A DNA stretch of 19,653 bases, taken from positions 1-19,653 of the forward strand of contig CAZQNO010000055.1 in the NCBI GenBank assembly GCA_964594775.1, in the 5' to 3' direction. Shown one piece after another: positions 1 through 7,097 of this stretch. The position numbers and the translations under genes were made by a program. Position 1 is the first letter of the stretch. Each line of letters begins with the position of its first letter. The notes below the pieces were generated by a model that was given only the letters and a program-made list of their open reading frames with translations, was not told where the DNA came from and did no database searches. This DNA is from CAYFVU01 sp964594775 (GTDB lineage: Bacteria > Spirochaetota > Spirochaetia > DSM-16054 > Sediminispirochaetaceae).

Positions 1-248
1 AGAGGGGTGGAGGGCTGTTTGCTTGTAATATCTGCAGGATTGGGACCAGTAAATACTGTTTTAGAGGACTACTATGGGAACAGAATGGGAAAGAGACGCA
101 CAGAGCCCCGAAGAATACCACAAGGGAGAATGCATTCGGGGTCGTGAGTTCATAATCCGTTAGCCGACGACATCGGCAAAGAGGTACCCTTTCCGGCAAT
201 CCACTTCGTAGCCGGCGGTCCGCGTCTATACTCCTCCTACGAAAAAAA

Positions 249-270
249 GGGAGGAGCCGAAGCTCCTCCC
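249..270 (-). terminator. Rho-independent terminator of the binding-protein gene
   Basis: Read on the minus strand, a perfect 9-bp stem (GGGAGGAGC / GCTCCTCCC) closes a TTCG loop and is followed directly by seven T residues (plus-strand 242-248). It lies about 30 bases past the stop codon of the binding-protein gene, so it should end that single-gene transcript. Confidence 0.93.
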
Positions 271-301
271 GCAATTGCTTTACTTCTAAGCCGCCGTAGA
301 T

Positions 302-1540
302 TTATCTATCCGACCATGCGGGCAACGGGTACATCAGGGTGTTTTCCTCCGGCCAGACGACCTTGTACTCTCCGTTCTGGACCTGAATAACCGGGTGCTC
401 CTCGCTGACATTCTGTCCCTTTTCGTTGAACTTAATACCGGGCCATACGGCGAGCGTTACGTCGAGGTCGCGCATAACTTCTCGAACCGCTTCGGTTTCC
501 AGGGTGCCGGCTTTTTCGATGGCAAGCTGCAGGATGACACCGGCGGCCGAGCCGCTGGCCGCGTGGTAGCCGGGATCCACGTCGAACATATCGGTAAACA
601 TATCGACGTACTCGAAGGTAGAATCGAAGACCGGTCCCTTATTATCGACCGTAGGCAGCCACCATTCGCCCTCGACGACGTAGTTGGCGTCGGAACCGAG
701 GCTGGAGATGAACTCGGGCAGCATCACGCCTACCGAGAAAGCCATCATTCTGGGGGTAAGTCCGATTTCCCTTGCCTGTCGGACGACCATCAGCGCGTCC
801 TTGGTATACCCGCTGGTGAGGAAGATGTCGGGGTTTTTCTGCTTAACCACCGAGAGCAGCGAACTTACGTCGTTGGTGTCGGCAGGATACTTCTCGTTCA
901 TTACGATCTCGAAACCGAGCTCTTCCGCTTTCGTTACCGCACCTTCCATGCAGCTTAAGGGGAAGAGATCGTTAGATGCGATAATGGCAACGGTCTTCGG
1001 TTCCGGCGAAAGGTCGAGAGAGTCGGCCATCTCGAAGATCGGCTGGGTAAGGGCCGGTGCCGGCGGCAGAATCGAAAAGACGTTCTTGTAACCGCGCTCG
1101 TAGACCTTCGTCGCGTTTGCCTCGGGTGCCACGGTGATTATACCGTATTTCTCTCCGATGGCTGTGGTGGCGAAAGTAATACCGCTGGAGAAGGGGCCGA
1201 TGAGAAAGTCGACCTTGTCCTCGGTAATGAGCTTTTCGGTGAGCTTGGTGCCCGTACCGGCGTCGCTCTTGTCGTCGTAGTAGATGACTTCGACCTTGTA
1301 CTTCTCCCCGCCGACGTCGATGCCGCCGAGCTCGTTCACGTATTTTTCCCAGATCTCGACGCCCCTCTTTACGTTCTTTCCTTCGGGGGCCATTTTACCG
1401 GTCATGGATACGGCGCATCCTATTTTTACTACTTTTTCTCCTTCTTCTGCGGCCTCTTCCTGTGCCCCGCCGGCGCTTACCGTCACGGCAAACGAAAACA
1501 GAAACATGAGTGCGAGAACCGTCGTGAGTATACGTTTCAT
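302..1540 (-). CDS. HAAT/Liv-type ABC transporter periplasmic substrate-binding protein
   Basis: Periplasmic receptor that captures a small solute for the Liv-type permease encoded divergently. The 412-residue product has a signal peptide (KR, then a hydrophobic stretch, probable cleavage after VSA near residue 23). The mature protein starts GGAQE, a style common in spirochaete binding proteins. The rest has the two-lobe layout of the leucine-binding family (Peripla_BP_6): an early KIGCAVSMTGKMAPEG segment, then DDKSDAGTG and LIGPFSSG ligand-cleft motifs. I chose the ATG at 1540 because AAAGGAGG sits 5 bases upstream; a GTG six bases earlier would overlap that site. The ligand cannot be read from sequence. 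HAAT receptors bind amino acids, amides, aromatic acids or urea-like compounds, and the neighbouring pyrimidine-type enzymes make a cyclic ureide or nucleobase a reasonable guess. Confidence 0.93.
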   Translation of the reverse strand: MKRILTTVLALMFLFSFAVTVSAGGAQEEAAEEGEKVVKIGCAVSMTGKMAPEGKNVKRGVEIWEKYVNELGGIDVGGEKYKVEVIYYDDKSDAGTGTKLTEKLITEDKVDFLIGPFSSGITFATTAIGEKYGIITVAPEANATKVYERGYKNVFSILPPAPALTQPIFEMADSLDLSPEPKTVAIIASNDLFPLSCMEGAVTKAEELGFEIVMNEKYPADTNDVSSLLSVVKQKNPDIFLTSGYTKDALMVVRQAREIGLTPRMMAFSVGVMLPEFISSLGSDANYVVEGEWWLPTVDNKGPVFDSTFEYVDMFTDMFDVDPGYHAASGSAAGVILQLAIEKAGTLETEAVREVMRDLDVTLAVWPGIKFNEKGQNVSEEHPVIQVQNGEYKVVWPEENTLMYPLPAWSDR

Positions 1541-1568
1541 ACCCACCTCCTTTATAGATAACTCTTGA

Positions 1569-1604
1569 TAAAAAAATACTAAACCCCTTTACCCGGATCG
1601 TCAA
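1569..1604 (-). promoter_or_regulatory. Sigma-70-type promoter of the binding-protein gene
   Basis: On the minus strand TTGACG (1604-1599) is followed by a 17-base spacer and TAGTAT (1581-1576). The predicted start is near 1569, giving a leader of about 29 bases before the ATG at 1540. Spacing and both hexamers fit the consensus well. Activity is inferred. Confidence 0.7.
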
Positions 1605-1678
1605 GGGAAAAGAGGGAGTTGAATAGCAGTAAACGGTATGTCATTTCGTATAGAGAAACAAGTGCACCGATATGATTA

Positions 1679-1713
1679 TTGACATTAACGGAATGAAGAG
1701 TATAATTGCATAT
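1679..1713 (+). promoter_or_regulatory. Consensus sigma-70 promoter for the livHMGF operon
   Basis: TTGACA (1679-1684) and TATAAT (1701-1706) match both consensus hexamers exactly, with a 16-base spacer. The predicted start is near 1712-1714, which leaves a leader of about 120 bases before livH. An exact consensus suggests high intrinsic strength, so control probably acts after initiation or through a repressor. Confidence 0.78.
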
Positions 1714-1719
1714 GCAGGC

Positions 1720-1759
1720 GGCGGCAGGAGAGTTCTCCTTCCGCCCCTCGTATTTTTTT
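1720..1759 (+). promoter_or_regulatory. Terminator-like hairpin at the 5' end of the liv leader
   Basis: GGCGGCAGGAGA (1720-1731) pairs with TCTCCTTCCGCC (1734-1745) with one mismatch. The arms are only two bases apart, so the top pairs must open to form the loop. Seven T residues follow at 1753-1759, after a 7-base gap. It starts about 7 bases after the predicted transcription start. It could be an attenuator, a 5' mRNA-stabilising cap, or a leaky terminator. The gap before the T tract makes it weaker than a textbook terminator. Confidence 0.5.
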
Positions 1760-1802
1760 CAGTCTTCTACACACTATTATATTATTGTAAGTAAATATTT
1801 AC
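1756..1802 (+). promoter_or_regulatory. Possible second liv promoter with palindromic operator
   Basis: A weak TTTTCA (1756-1761), 16 bases, TATATT (1778-1783) arrangement would start transcription near 1790. A perfect 12-base palindrome, GTAAATATTTAC, lies at 1791-1802, where a repressor would block initiation or early elongation. The palindrome is plain in the sequence. Its role and the second promoter are guesses, because AT-rich palindromes also occur by chance. Confidence 0.3.
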
Positions 1803-1833
1803 GGCCGGAGCTGAGTGCCGATGGAGGATCTAC

Positions 1834-2703
1834 ATGCTTTTTGAAATCGCCTTGAACGGGTTGTTGCTCGGCGGCCTCTACACCCTTATGGGAGCGGGCT
1901 TTTCCCTTCAGTGGGGAATCAGCGGGATAATCAACCTGGCATACGGAGGGCTCATTGTGTTAGGCGGCTATATAGCCTTTACCTTTCATCAGTGGCTCCA
2001 TATCCAGCCCGTGGTAAGCATGATCCCCGCGGGAATTATTCTTTTCTTCTTCGGAATTTTTGCGTATCGGGTGCTGCTGCAGCCGACTATCCAAAAGGGA
2101 AGCTTTATCGTAACGGTGATAATGACCTACGCGATAGAATTGGTTCTGGAAAATTTCATGCTTTTTGCCTGGGATTCGGACTATCGGATAATTACCAGCC
2201 CCTATTCATCGATGGGGCTTGATTTTTTCGGAATTCACCTGCCCCTCATAAAACTGATCATTTTCGGTATCAGTATTCTCGCCGTCTATATCGTGTATTT
2301 ATTTATGAATAAATCAAAACCCGGGAAGGCGATTCAAGCCTCGGCCCTCAATCCTGACGGAGCCCGCTTTATCGGGATCGATACCGAGCTCATGTACATG
2401 TACAATTTCGGTATCGGCTGCGCCATTGCCGCGGTGGCCGGTGCCCTCTCTTCGAACATCAACGCCTTTTCGGTGGTCCTTGCCGGCGGGCTTCTCGGAA
2501 AGGTCTTCGTTATCACCGTACTCGGCGGACTGGGGAATATTTGGGGGGCGGCTCTGGGAGGAGTGACCCTCGGTCTCGTGGAGTCATTCGGCACAATTAC
2601 CGTCGGATCCGAGTACAACGAGGCTCTCGGACTCATCGTGATGGTGGTTGTTCTTGTGTTTCGGCCCCGGGGACTCATCGGAAAGAAGTTCTGGGATGTA
2701 TAG
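1834..2703 (+). CDS. livH: Liv/HAAT ABC transporter permease, LivH type
   Basis: First of two inner-membrane permease subunits of the importer. The 289-residue protein has the usual length and about eight hydrophobic segments. It opens with the LivH pattern, a first helix followed by GLLLGGLYTLMGAGFSL and then GISGIINLAYGGLIVLGGY. The cytoplasmic loop that contacts the ATPases is the late GGLGNIWGAALGG segment. The ATG at 1834 has GGAGG (1823-1827) six bases upstream. It is the first gene of the operon and is followed after 19 bases by livM. Family membership (BPD_transp_2) is clear; substrate is not. Confidence 0.93.
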   Translation: MLFEIALNGLLLGGLYTLMGAGFSLQWGISGIINLAYGGLIVLGGYIAFTFHQWLHIQPVVSMIPAGIILFFFGIFAYRVLLQPTIQKGSFIVTVIMTYAIELVLENFMLFAWDSDYRIITSPYSSMGLDFFGIHLPLIKLIIFGISILAVYIVYLFMNKSKPGKAIQASALNPDGARFIGIDTELMYMYNFGIGCAIAAVAGALSSNINAFSVVLAGGLLGKVFVITVLGGLGNIWGAALGGVTLGLVESFGTITVGSEYNEALGLIVMVVVLVFRPRGLIGKKFWDV

Positions 2704-2722
2704 GGGAGCGAAGGAGTAAGAT

Positions 2723-3712
2723 ATGAGACAGGCTAAGATAAAAAAACTGTTTAACGATAAAAGCGCACTCGTCATCGCCCTCGCTCTCGTGGTGCTTGCT
2801 GTATTACCCTGGGTCCTCTCGGGATACTGGGTGCGCCTCTTAACCCACGTCTTTATGTTTGCTGTTCTGGCAAAGGCGATCGACCTCATGATGGGTTTTA
2901 TCGGTTACGTGCCCTTCGGTAACGTGGTCTTTTTCGGTTTAGGCGCCTATTCGGCCGGGATCAGCATGTCGGCCGGCTTCAACTTTTTTCCGGCAATGCT
3001 CGTAGGCATTCTCGTCAGCGCAGTCGTCTGTGTGGTCTTTGGTACGCCGGTCCTGCGGCTGCGGGGCCACTATTTCGCCGTAGCGACGGTGGGTCTGAAC
3101 GGAGCGATCATGGCTATCGCCCTCAATGCGACGGGACTCACCGGAGGCGCAATGGGCATCATCTTCCCCGTTATAGAGGGAGATCCGGCAACGGCAAATC
3201 GTATCTTCTACTTCGCCATGATGGGTATGATGATTATCGCCGTCCTGATAAACATCATCATCGTGAAAAGCCGTATGGGCTTTGCTATACGGAGCATTAA
3301 ATCGAACGAAGATGCGGCCCGCTCTCTGGGCATAAATACCACCTTCTACAAGACCTTTACCTGGATGATCAATGCCGCAATAACCGGCACCACAGGAGCG
3401 ATCTACGGCTACTGGATGGGGTATATCAGTACCACCGATGTGTTCAATCTCATGATAAGCGTGAGCTCGATACTCATGGTCCTGCTGGGAGGCATCGGGA
3501 CGATTCTCGGCCCGATAGTCGGTGCCTTCATATTCCAGGTCCTCTCCGAAGTGATCTGGAGCCAGTTTATCAATTTGCATACGGGTATTCTGGGGCTCAT
3601 TACCATTTTCGTTATTCTCTTTCTCCCTCGGGGAATTCTGACCGGTATCAGGGAGATGATCAAGGAGAGGAAGGGGCTCATTTCGAAGAAGGCGGTGAAC
3701 AGCAATGACTAA
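2723..3712 (+). CDS. livM: Liv/HAAT ABC transporter permease, LivM type
   Basis: Second permease subunit, expected to form a heterodimer with LivH in the inner membrane. The 329-residue product is of typical length and highly hydrophobic. LivM hallmarks are visible: GNVVFFGLGAYSAG in the early part, LRLRGHYFAVATVGL and TGGAMGI in the middle, and GGIGTILGPIVGAF near the end, followed by a charged cytoplasmic tail (REMIKERKGLISKK). The ATG at 2723 follows AAGGAG at good spacing. The stop codon overlaps the start of livG by 8 bases, which indicates translational coupling. Confidence 0.94.
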   Translation: MRQAKIKKLFNDKSALVIALALVVLAVLPWVLSGYWVRLLTHVFMFAVLAKAIDLMMGFIGYVPFGNVVFFGLGAYSAGISMSAGFNFFPAMLVGILVSAVVCVVFGTPVLRLRGHYFAVATVGLNGAIMAIALNATGLTGGAMGIIFPVIEGDPATANRIFYFAMMGMMIIAVLINIIIVKSRMGFAIRSIKSNEDAARSLGINTTFYKTFTWMINAAITGTTGAIYGYWMGYISTTDVFNLMISVSSILMVLLGGIGTILGPIVGAFIFQVLSEVIWSQFINLHTGILGLITIFVILFLPRGILTGIREMIKERKGLISKKAVNSND

Positions 3713-4469
3713 TACATTACTCGAAGTACAGGACCTCGGGGTCCATTTCGGCGCATTAAAAGCCGTCGACGGGGTTTCTTTCACGATAGATAAGGGAGAA
3801 CTCATAGGCTTCATAGGGCCGAACGGTGCAGGAAAGACCACTACGATCAATCTTCTCACCGGCGTATATCGTAAGTCCGGCGGAACGGTCCGTTTTAAGG
3901 ATGAAGACATTACCTCGACGACTCCTAACCGCACCGCAAAGATGGGTATCGCCAGGACCTTTCAGATTACCAAGCCCCTGATGGGCATGTCGGTGGAGGA
4001 GAATGTGATGACCGGAGCGCTTTTCGGTAAAGGCGGAAGGGGCTTTACGGTTAAGAGGGCCAGGGAAAAGGCGAGAGAGTGCCTCGAAATGACCGGTATG
4101 ACCGGCAAGATGGATATGCCGGTGAGCGGACTCACCGTTCCCGACCGCAAGCGTCTCGAACTCGCCCGCTCTCTTGCCACCGACCCGGAGCTTCTCCTGC
4201 TCGACGAGGTGATGGCGGGACTGCGGCCCATGGAGATCGACGAATCCCTCGAGCTCATTACGCGAATCAACAGTGAATACGGGATTACCATTCTTTTTAT
4301 CGAACATGTGATGCGGGCGGTCATGTCGATTTCTCAGAGGATCATCGTTCTGAACTACGGAAAGAAGATCGCAGAGGGAAACCCCGATGAGATCTCCACG
4401 AATCCGGAGGTAATAAAGGCCTACCTGGGAAGAAAGTATGCGGAAAGGAGCGGCGGGAATGGAGAATAA
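3705..4469 (+). CDS. livG: Liv/HAAT ABC transporter ATP-binding protein, LivG type
   Basis: One of two cytoplasmic ATPases that power the importer. The 254-residue protein carries Walker A GPNGAGKTT (38-46), a Q-loop glutamine in RTFQ (87), Walker B LLLLDEV (163-169), the H-loop histidine in FIEHV (201), and the C-terminal LivG extension ending NPEVIKAYLG. The signature is not LSGGQ but SGLTVPDRKRLE (141-152), and the residue after the catalytic DE is V rather than P. From memory of the family a subset of LivG proteins shows the same pattern, so I take it as subtype rather than decay. It overlaps livM by 8 bases and livF by 11. Confidence 0.94.
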   Translation: MTNTLLEVQDLGVHFGALKAVDGVSFTIDKGELIGFIGPNGAGKTTTINLLTGVYRKSGGTVRFKDEDITSTTPNRTAKMGIARTFQITKPLMGMSVEENVMTGALFGKGGRGFTVKRAREKARECLEMTGMTGKMDMPVSGLTVPDRKRLELARSLATDPELLLLDEVMAGLRPMEIDESLELITRINSEYGITILFIEHVMRAVMSISQRIIVLNYGKKIAEGNPDEISTNPEVIKAYLGRKYAERSGGNGE

Positions 4470-5202
4470 TTCGGAAAGAGACGGGAAAAGCGCCGTTCTC
4501 AAGGTGGAGGATCTCAGCACCGGCTACGGCACGCTGCAGGTGCTCTGGAACGTCAGCATCGAGGTCCATGAGGAGGAGTCGGTCTGCATCATCGGCAGTA
4601 ACGGCGTAGGTAAGAGCACCTTGATGAAGACCCTCATAGGGGCTCTGCCGCCGTGGAGCGGCCGCGTGTTCCACAGGGGAGAAGATATCACCGCCGCCAA
4701 CAACGCCGAGAGGGTCTCCCGGCGTATCGCTCTTGTGCCGGAGGGACGGCAGCTCTTCTTCGCCCTCAGTGTGGAGGACAATCTCCTCCTCGGTTCCTAT
4801 GCCCGCAGCGACAAGAAGAAGATCGGTGAAGACCTGGACTTTGTCTATTCCTTCTTCCCGGTTTTATACAATTATCGTCGGAAGCTTGCAGGAACCCTCT
4901 CGGGAGGAGAGCAGCAGATGTGTGCCGTCGGAAGGGCCCTTCTGGCCGATCCCACTTTGCTCTTGGTAGACGAGCTCTCCCTCGGTCTCGCACCGGTGAT
5001 CGTAGACAAGCTGGTGGAGCTGCTGATCAGCATCAAGAAGGAGCGTGACCTGAGTCTGCTTTTAGTTGAGCAGGATGTGGAAACGGCGCTGGAGATTACC
5101 GACCGCGGTTACGTGGTAGAGACGGGGCGGATAGCTCTCGAAGGGAGTGCCGATGACCTTTCCGACAATGCCCATGTAAAGAGCGCCTATTTAGGCATAT
5201 AG
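4459..5202 (+). CDS. livF: Liv/HAAT ABC transporter ATP-binding protein, LivF type
   Basis: Second ATPase of the importer. The chosen start gives 247 residues with Walker A GSNGVGKST (46-54), the LivF-type VPEGRQLF segment (93-100), a full signature LSGGEQQM (147-154), Walker B LLLVDE (167-172) and VEQD where other ABC proteins have the H-loop. The ATG at 4459 is preferred because AAAGGAG (4444-4450) lies eight bases upstream. An in-frame ATG at 4438 would add seven residues but has no ribosome site. The gene overlaps livG by 11 bases, and the MFS gene starts 3 bases past its stop. Confidence 0.93.
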   Translation: MENNSERDGKSAVLKVEDLSTGYGTLQVLWNVSIEVHEEESVCIIGSNGVGKSTLMKTLIGALPPWSGRVFHRGEDITAANNAERVSRRIALVPEGRQLFFALSVEDNLLLGSYARSDKKKIGEDLDFVYSFFPVLYNYRRKLAGTLSGGEQQMCAVGRALLADPTLLLVDELSLGLAPVIVDKLVELLISIKKERDLSLLLVEQDVETALEITDRGYVVETGRIALEGSADDLSDNAHVKSAYLGI

Positions 5203-5204
5203 CC

Positions 5205-6389
5205 ATGTCCGGCTCCGTTTCGGCAGCTCCGGGCTTTAAATTCGCCCGCGTTTTCGTACCCATCTCAGTCTTTTTCTTTTGGTACTCGCACTACGTCTAC
5301 ATGCCCGTTCTCCCCGAATACGTGCGGCAGCGCACCCTCGGTTTTACTCAGGTCGGTATCGTTTTGGCAATGTACGGTTTCTGGCAGGTGGTGTCCCGGC
5401 TGCCGATAGGCATGCTCACCGATCGGATGGGTCGGCGTAAGCCTATGATTCTTCTGGGAATAGTTCTTGCCGGGGTCGGGGCTATGATTCTCTCCGCCGC
5501 CGATGCCTTCCCCCTGCTTTTGGTCGGACGCTCCCTCATTGGACTTTCCATGTGGGCATGGGTCTTGCAGGTCGTCTTTTACGGCGCCCTCTTCGATGGG
5601 ACACAATTGATACGGGCCGGTTCGATACTCACGCTCTCTAGTTCTTTTGCGAAGCTTGCAGGGACATTTACCTCCGGGTTCTTCTCGCAGTACGGGGAGT
5701 ACTTCGTGATATTCGCCGCCGCCGTCGTTGCCGCCCTCTGTGCCTTTATCTTTATGGTGCCGGTGGGGGAGAAGAGAAGGAGTGAAGGCGGCTCGGTGCT
5801 CTTCCGGTTAAAAATAGTTGTACGAAGCAGGAAGGTCTGGGTCGTTTCTCTCCTCGGGGGTATCAATCAGTTTCTCAACTTCGGTATAACCTTCGGCTTC
5901 TTTCCCCTCATTGCCACTATGCTGGGGGCCGATGCGGCGATGAAGGGCTACCTCCTCAGCTGTAACATCGCCTTTCTCATCTTGGGGAATCTCAGCGTTA
6001 CCTATTTCGGAAAGAGGAGGAATGTCTTTCTCATCCTCGTGCTGAGTTATCTCTGTTTTTCCGTCTCGATAATAGGAACGCCCCTCGCTCCCTCGCTAGC
6101 CGTTCTCTTTCCACTGCAGGCCCTCCTCGGTTTGGCCCACGGCCTTGGATATCCTGTACTCATTGCCCTCTGCATGGAGGACATTCCCGAGTCCGCCCGA
6201 GCCTCGGCTATGGGCCTGCATCAGAGCGTCTATGCGGTGGGAATGTTTCTCGGGCCCTGGGCGGCCGGAGTCTTAGCGGATGCGGTAGGTCTTCACGCCA
6301 CCTTCGCTAGTATCGGTGCGGGATCACTATTGATAAGCGCCGCTCTCTTGATATACTTGAAACTACTTCTCGCGAAAGGAGACGATTGA
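5205..6389 (+). CDS. Major facilitator superfamily transporter
   Basis: Predicted inner-membrane secondary transporter of 394 residues with about twelve hydrophobic segments. The loop after helix 2 carries the MFS motif A (GMLTDRMGRRKP, 69-80), and the central loop (VGEKRRSEGG) separates two halves. The motif set fits the broad MFS_1 group, which includes drug and metabolite exporters, so neither substrate nor direction can be assigned. The start lies 2 bases past the livF stop with only a weak ribosome site, so translation probably depends on coupling. Co-transcription with an importer and a desulfidase-like gene suggests it exports a product or imports a related compound. That is inference. 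Confidence 0.88.
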   Translation: MSGSVSAAPGFKFARVFVPISVFFFWYSHYVYMPVLPEYVRQRTLGFTQVGIVLAMYGFWQVVSRLPIGMLTDRMGRRKPMILLGIVLAGVGAMILSAADAFPLLLVGRSLIGLSMWAWVLQVVFYGALFDGTQLIRAGSILTLSSSFAKLAGTFTSGFFSQYGEYFVIFAAAVVAALCAFIFMVPVGEKRRSEGGSVLFRLKIVVRSRKVWVVSLLGGINQFLNFGITFGFFPLIATMLGADAAMKGYLLSCNIAFLILGNLSVTYFGKRRNVFLILVLSYLCFSVSIIGTPLAPSLAVLFPLQALLGLAHGLGYPVLIALCMEDIPESARASAMGLHQSVYAVGMFLGPWAAGVLADAVGLHATFASIGAGSLLISAALLIYLKLLLAKGDD

Positions 6390-6390
6390 T

Positions 6391-6972
6391 ATGGATGTAC
6401 GTGTTCCGACAAACGGGAGGGTCGCTCTCTTGGCTCACTGCCTCTTGAACCAGAATACCAAACCCTATATGCGGGCCCGGTTCCCCGGAGCGGTCTGGGA
6501 GCTCTTGGATATCCTCCGGGAAAAAGACTTCTCCCTCTTTCAGCTGCCCTGTCCGGAGGTCGCGTTTGCCGGTTTGAACCGCTTCAGCCAGGTAAAGGAG
6601 CAGTACGATACGCCGAAATACCGCGAACACTGCAGAGAGCTCGCCGCAATGGTCTGCGATCAACTGGCCCAGTATCCTTCCTACGAATATAAAACCGTAC
6701 TGATCGGACTCGACGGAAGTCCTTCCTGCGGATTGCGGCTGACCGGTACTTCGAAGAATTGGCGAGGATATCCTTCGAATATCGAAGATGAAGGGTATCC
6801 CGTGCAGAAGGGCCGGGGGATTCTGATGGAGGAGATCCTTGCCGGGCATGAAAGAAGAGGTCTTCCCGCTCCTCCTTTCTTCGGCGTCGGACTCGATGTG
6901 CACGGCATCGATCTGGACGGGATCACCGCCGCATTCAGGAAAGAGCTGGAAGAGACGATAAGAAAACGGTGA
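6391..6972 (+). CDS. TudS/DUF523-related putative desulfidase
   Basis: A 193-residue cytoplasmic protein that resembles the DUF523 family (Pfam PF04463), whose characterised member TudS removes sulfur from 2-thiouracil using a [4Fe-4S] cluster held by three cysteines. The three expected cysteine contexts are present: LAHCLLN (C17), LPCPEVAF (C54) and DGSPSCG (C113). Two further cysteines (C81, C89) are outside the motifs. It is longer than classical TudS (about 160), with an extra C-terminal part containing GVGLDVHGID, so it is probably a sister subfamily. The ATG at 6391 lies one base past the MFS stop, with AAAGGAG (6375-6381) nine bases upstream. The adjacent dihydropyrimidinase and PyrDK genes support a thiopyrimidine-like substrate, but other thioamides or a non-enzymatic role remain possible. 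Confidence 0.72.
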   Translation: MDVRVPTNGRVALLAHCLLNQNTKPYMRARFPGAVWELLDILREKDFSLFQLPCPEVAFAGLNRFSQVKEQYDTPKYREHCRELAAMVCDQLAQYPSYEYKTVLIGLDGSPSCGLRLTGTSKNWRGYPSNIEDEGYPVQKGRGILMEEILAGHERRGLPAPPFFGVGLDVHGIDLDGITAAFRKELEETIRKR

Positions 6973-7048
6973 ATCCGGAAATTTACCTGTTCTAAGCCGG
7001 CTGTTTTTGGTCTTTTATTCCATATAGCGGAACGATAATGTGGAAGAT

Positions 7049-7084
7049 TTGACCTGCCGTCTGAAAGAGATTATAGTAGAATCA
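7049..7084 (+). promoter_or_regulatory. Sigma-70-type promoter of the amidohydrolase-pyrDK operon
   Basis: TTGACC (7049-7054), a 17-base spacer and TATAGT (7072-7077) form a near-consensus promoter. The predicted start is near 7084, with a leader of about 14 bases that carries the AAGGAG ribosome site (7086-7091) for the gene at 7098. It separates this operon from the transporter operon upstream. No convincing terminator lies between them, so read-through is also possible. Confidence 0.72.
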
Positions 7085-7097
7085 TAAGGAGCGCAGA

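Noticed and set aside
74..163. A 29-codon open frame beginning ATG GGA ACA near the left edge
   Set aside because: Short, no clear ribosome site and no recognisable protein. The whole stretch 1-241 shows no supported gene or RNA.
135..180. A stretch with GTGAGTTCATAATCC that faintly recalls a tRNA T-arm or an attachment-site remnant
   Set aside because: The 5-bp T stem does not pair and no cloverleaf can be built around it.
2939..3934. Long open frame antisense to livM and livG
   Set aside because: Low-complexity, His/Asp/Arg-rich translation opposite clearly conserved genes; an artefact of codon bias.
6973..7048. Possible terminator after the desulfidase-like gene (AGCCGGCT followed by GTTTTT)
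   Set aside because: The 8-base palindrome has no room for a loop and the wider region gives no stable stem.
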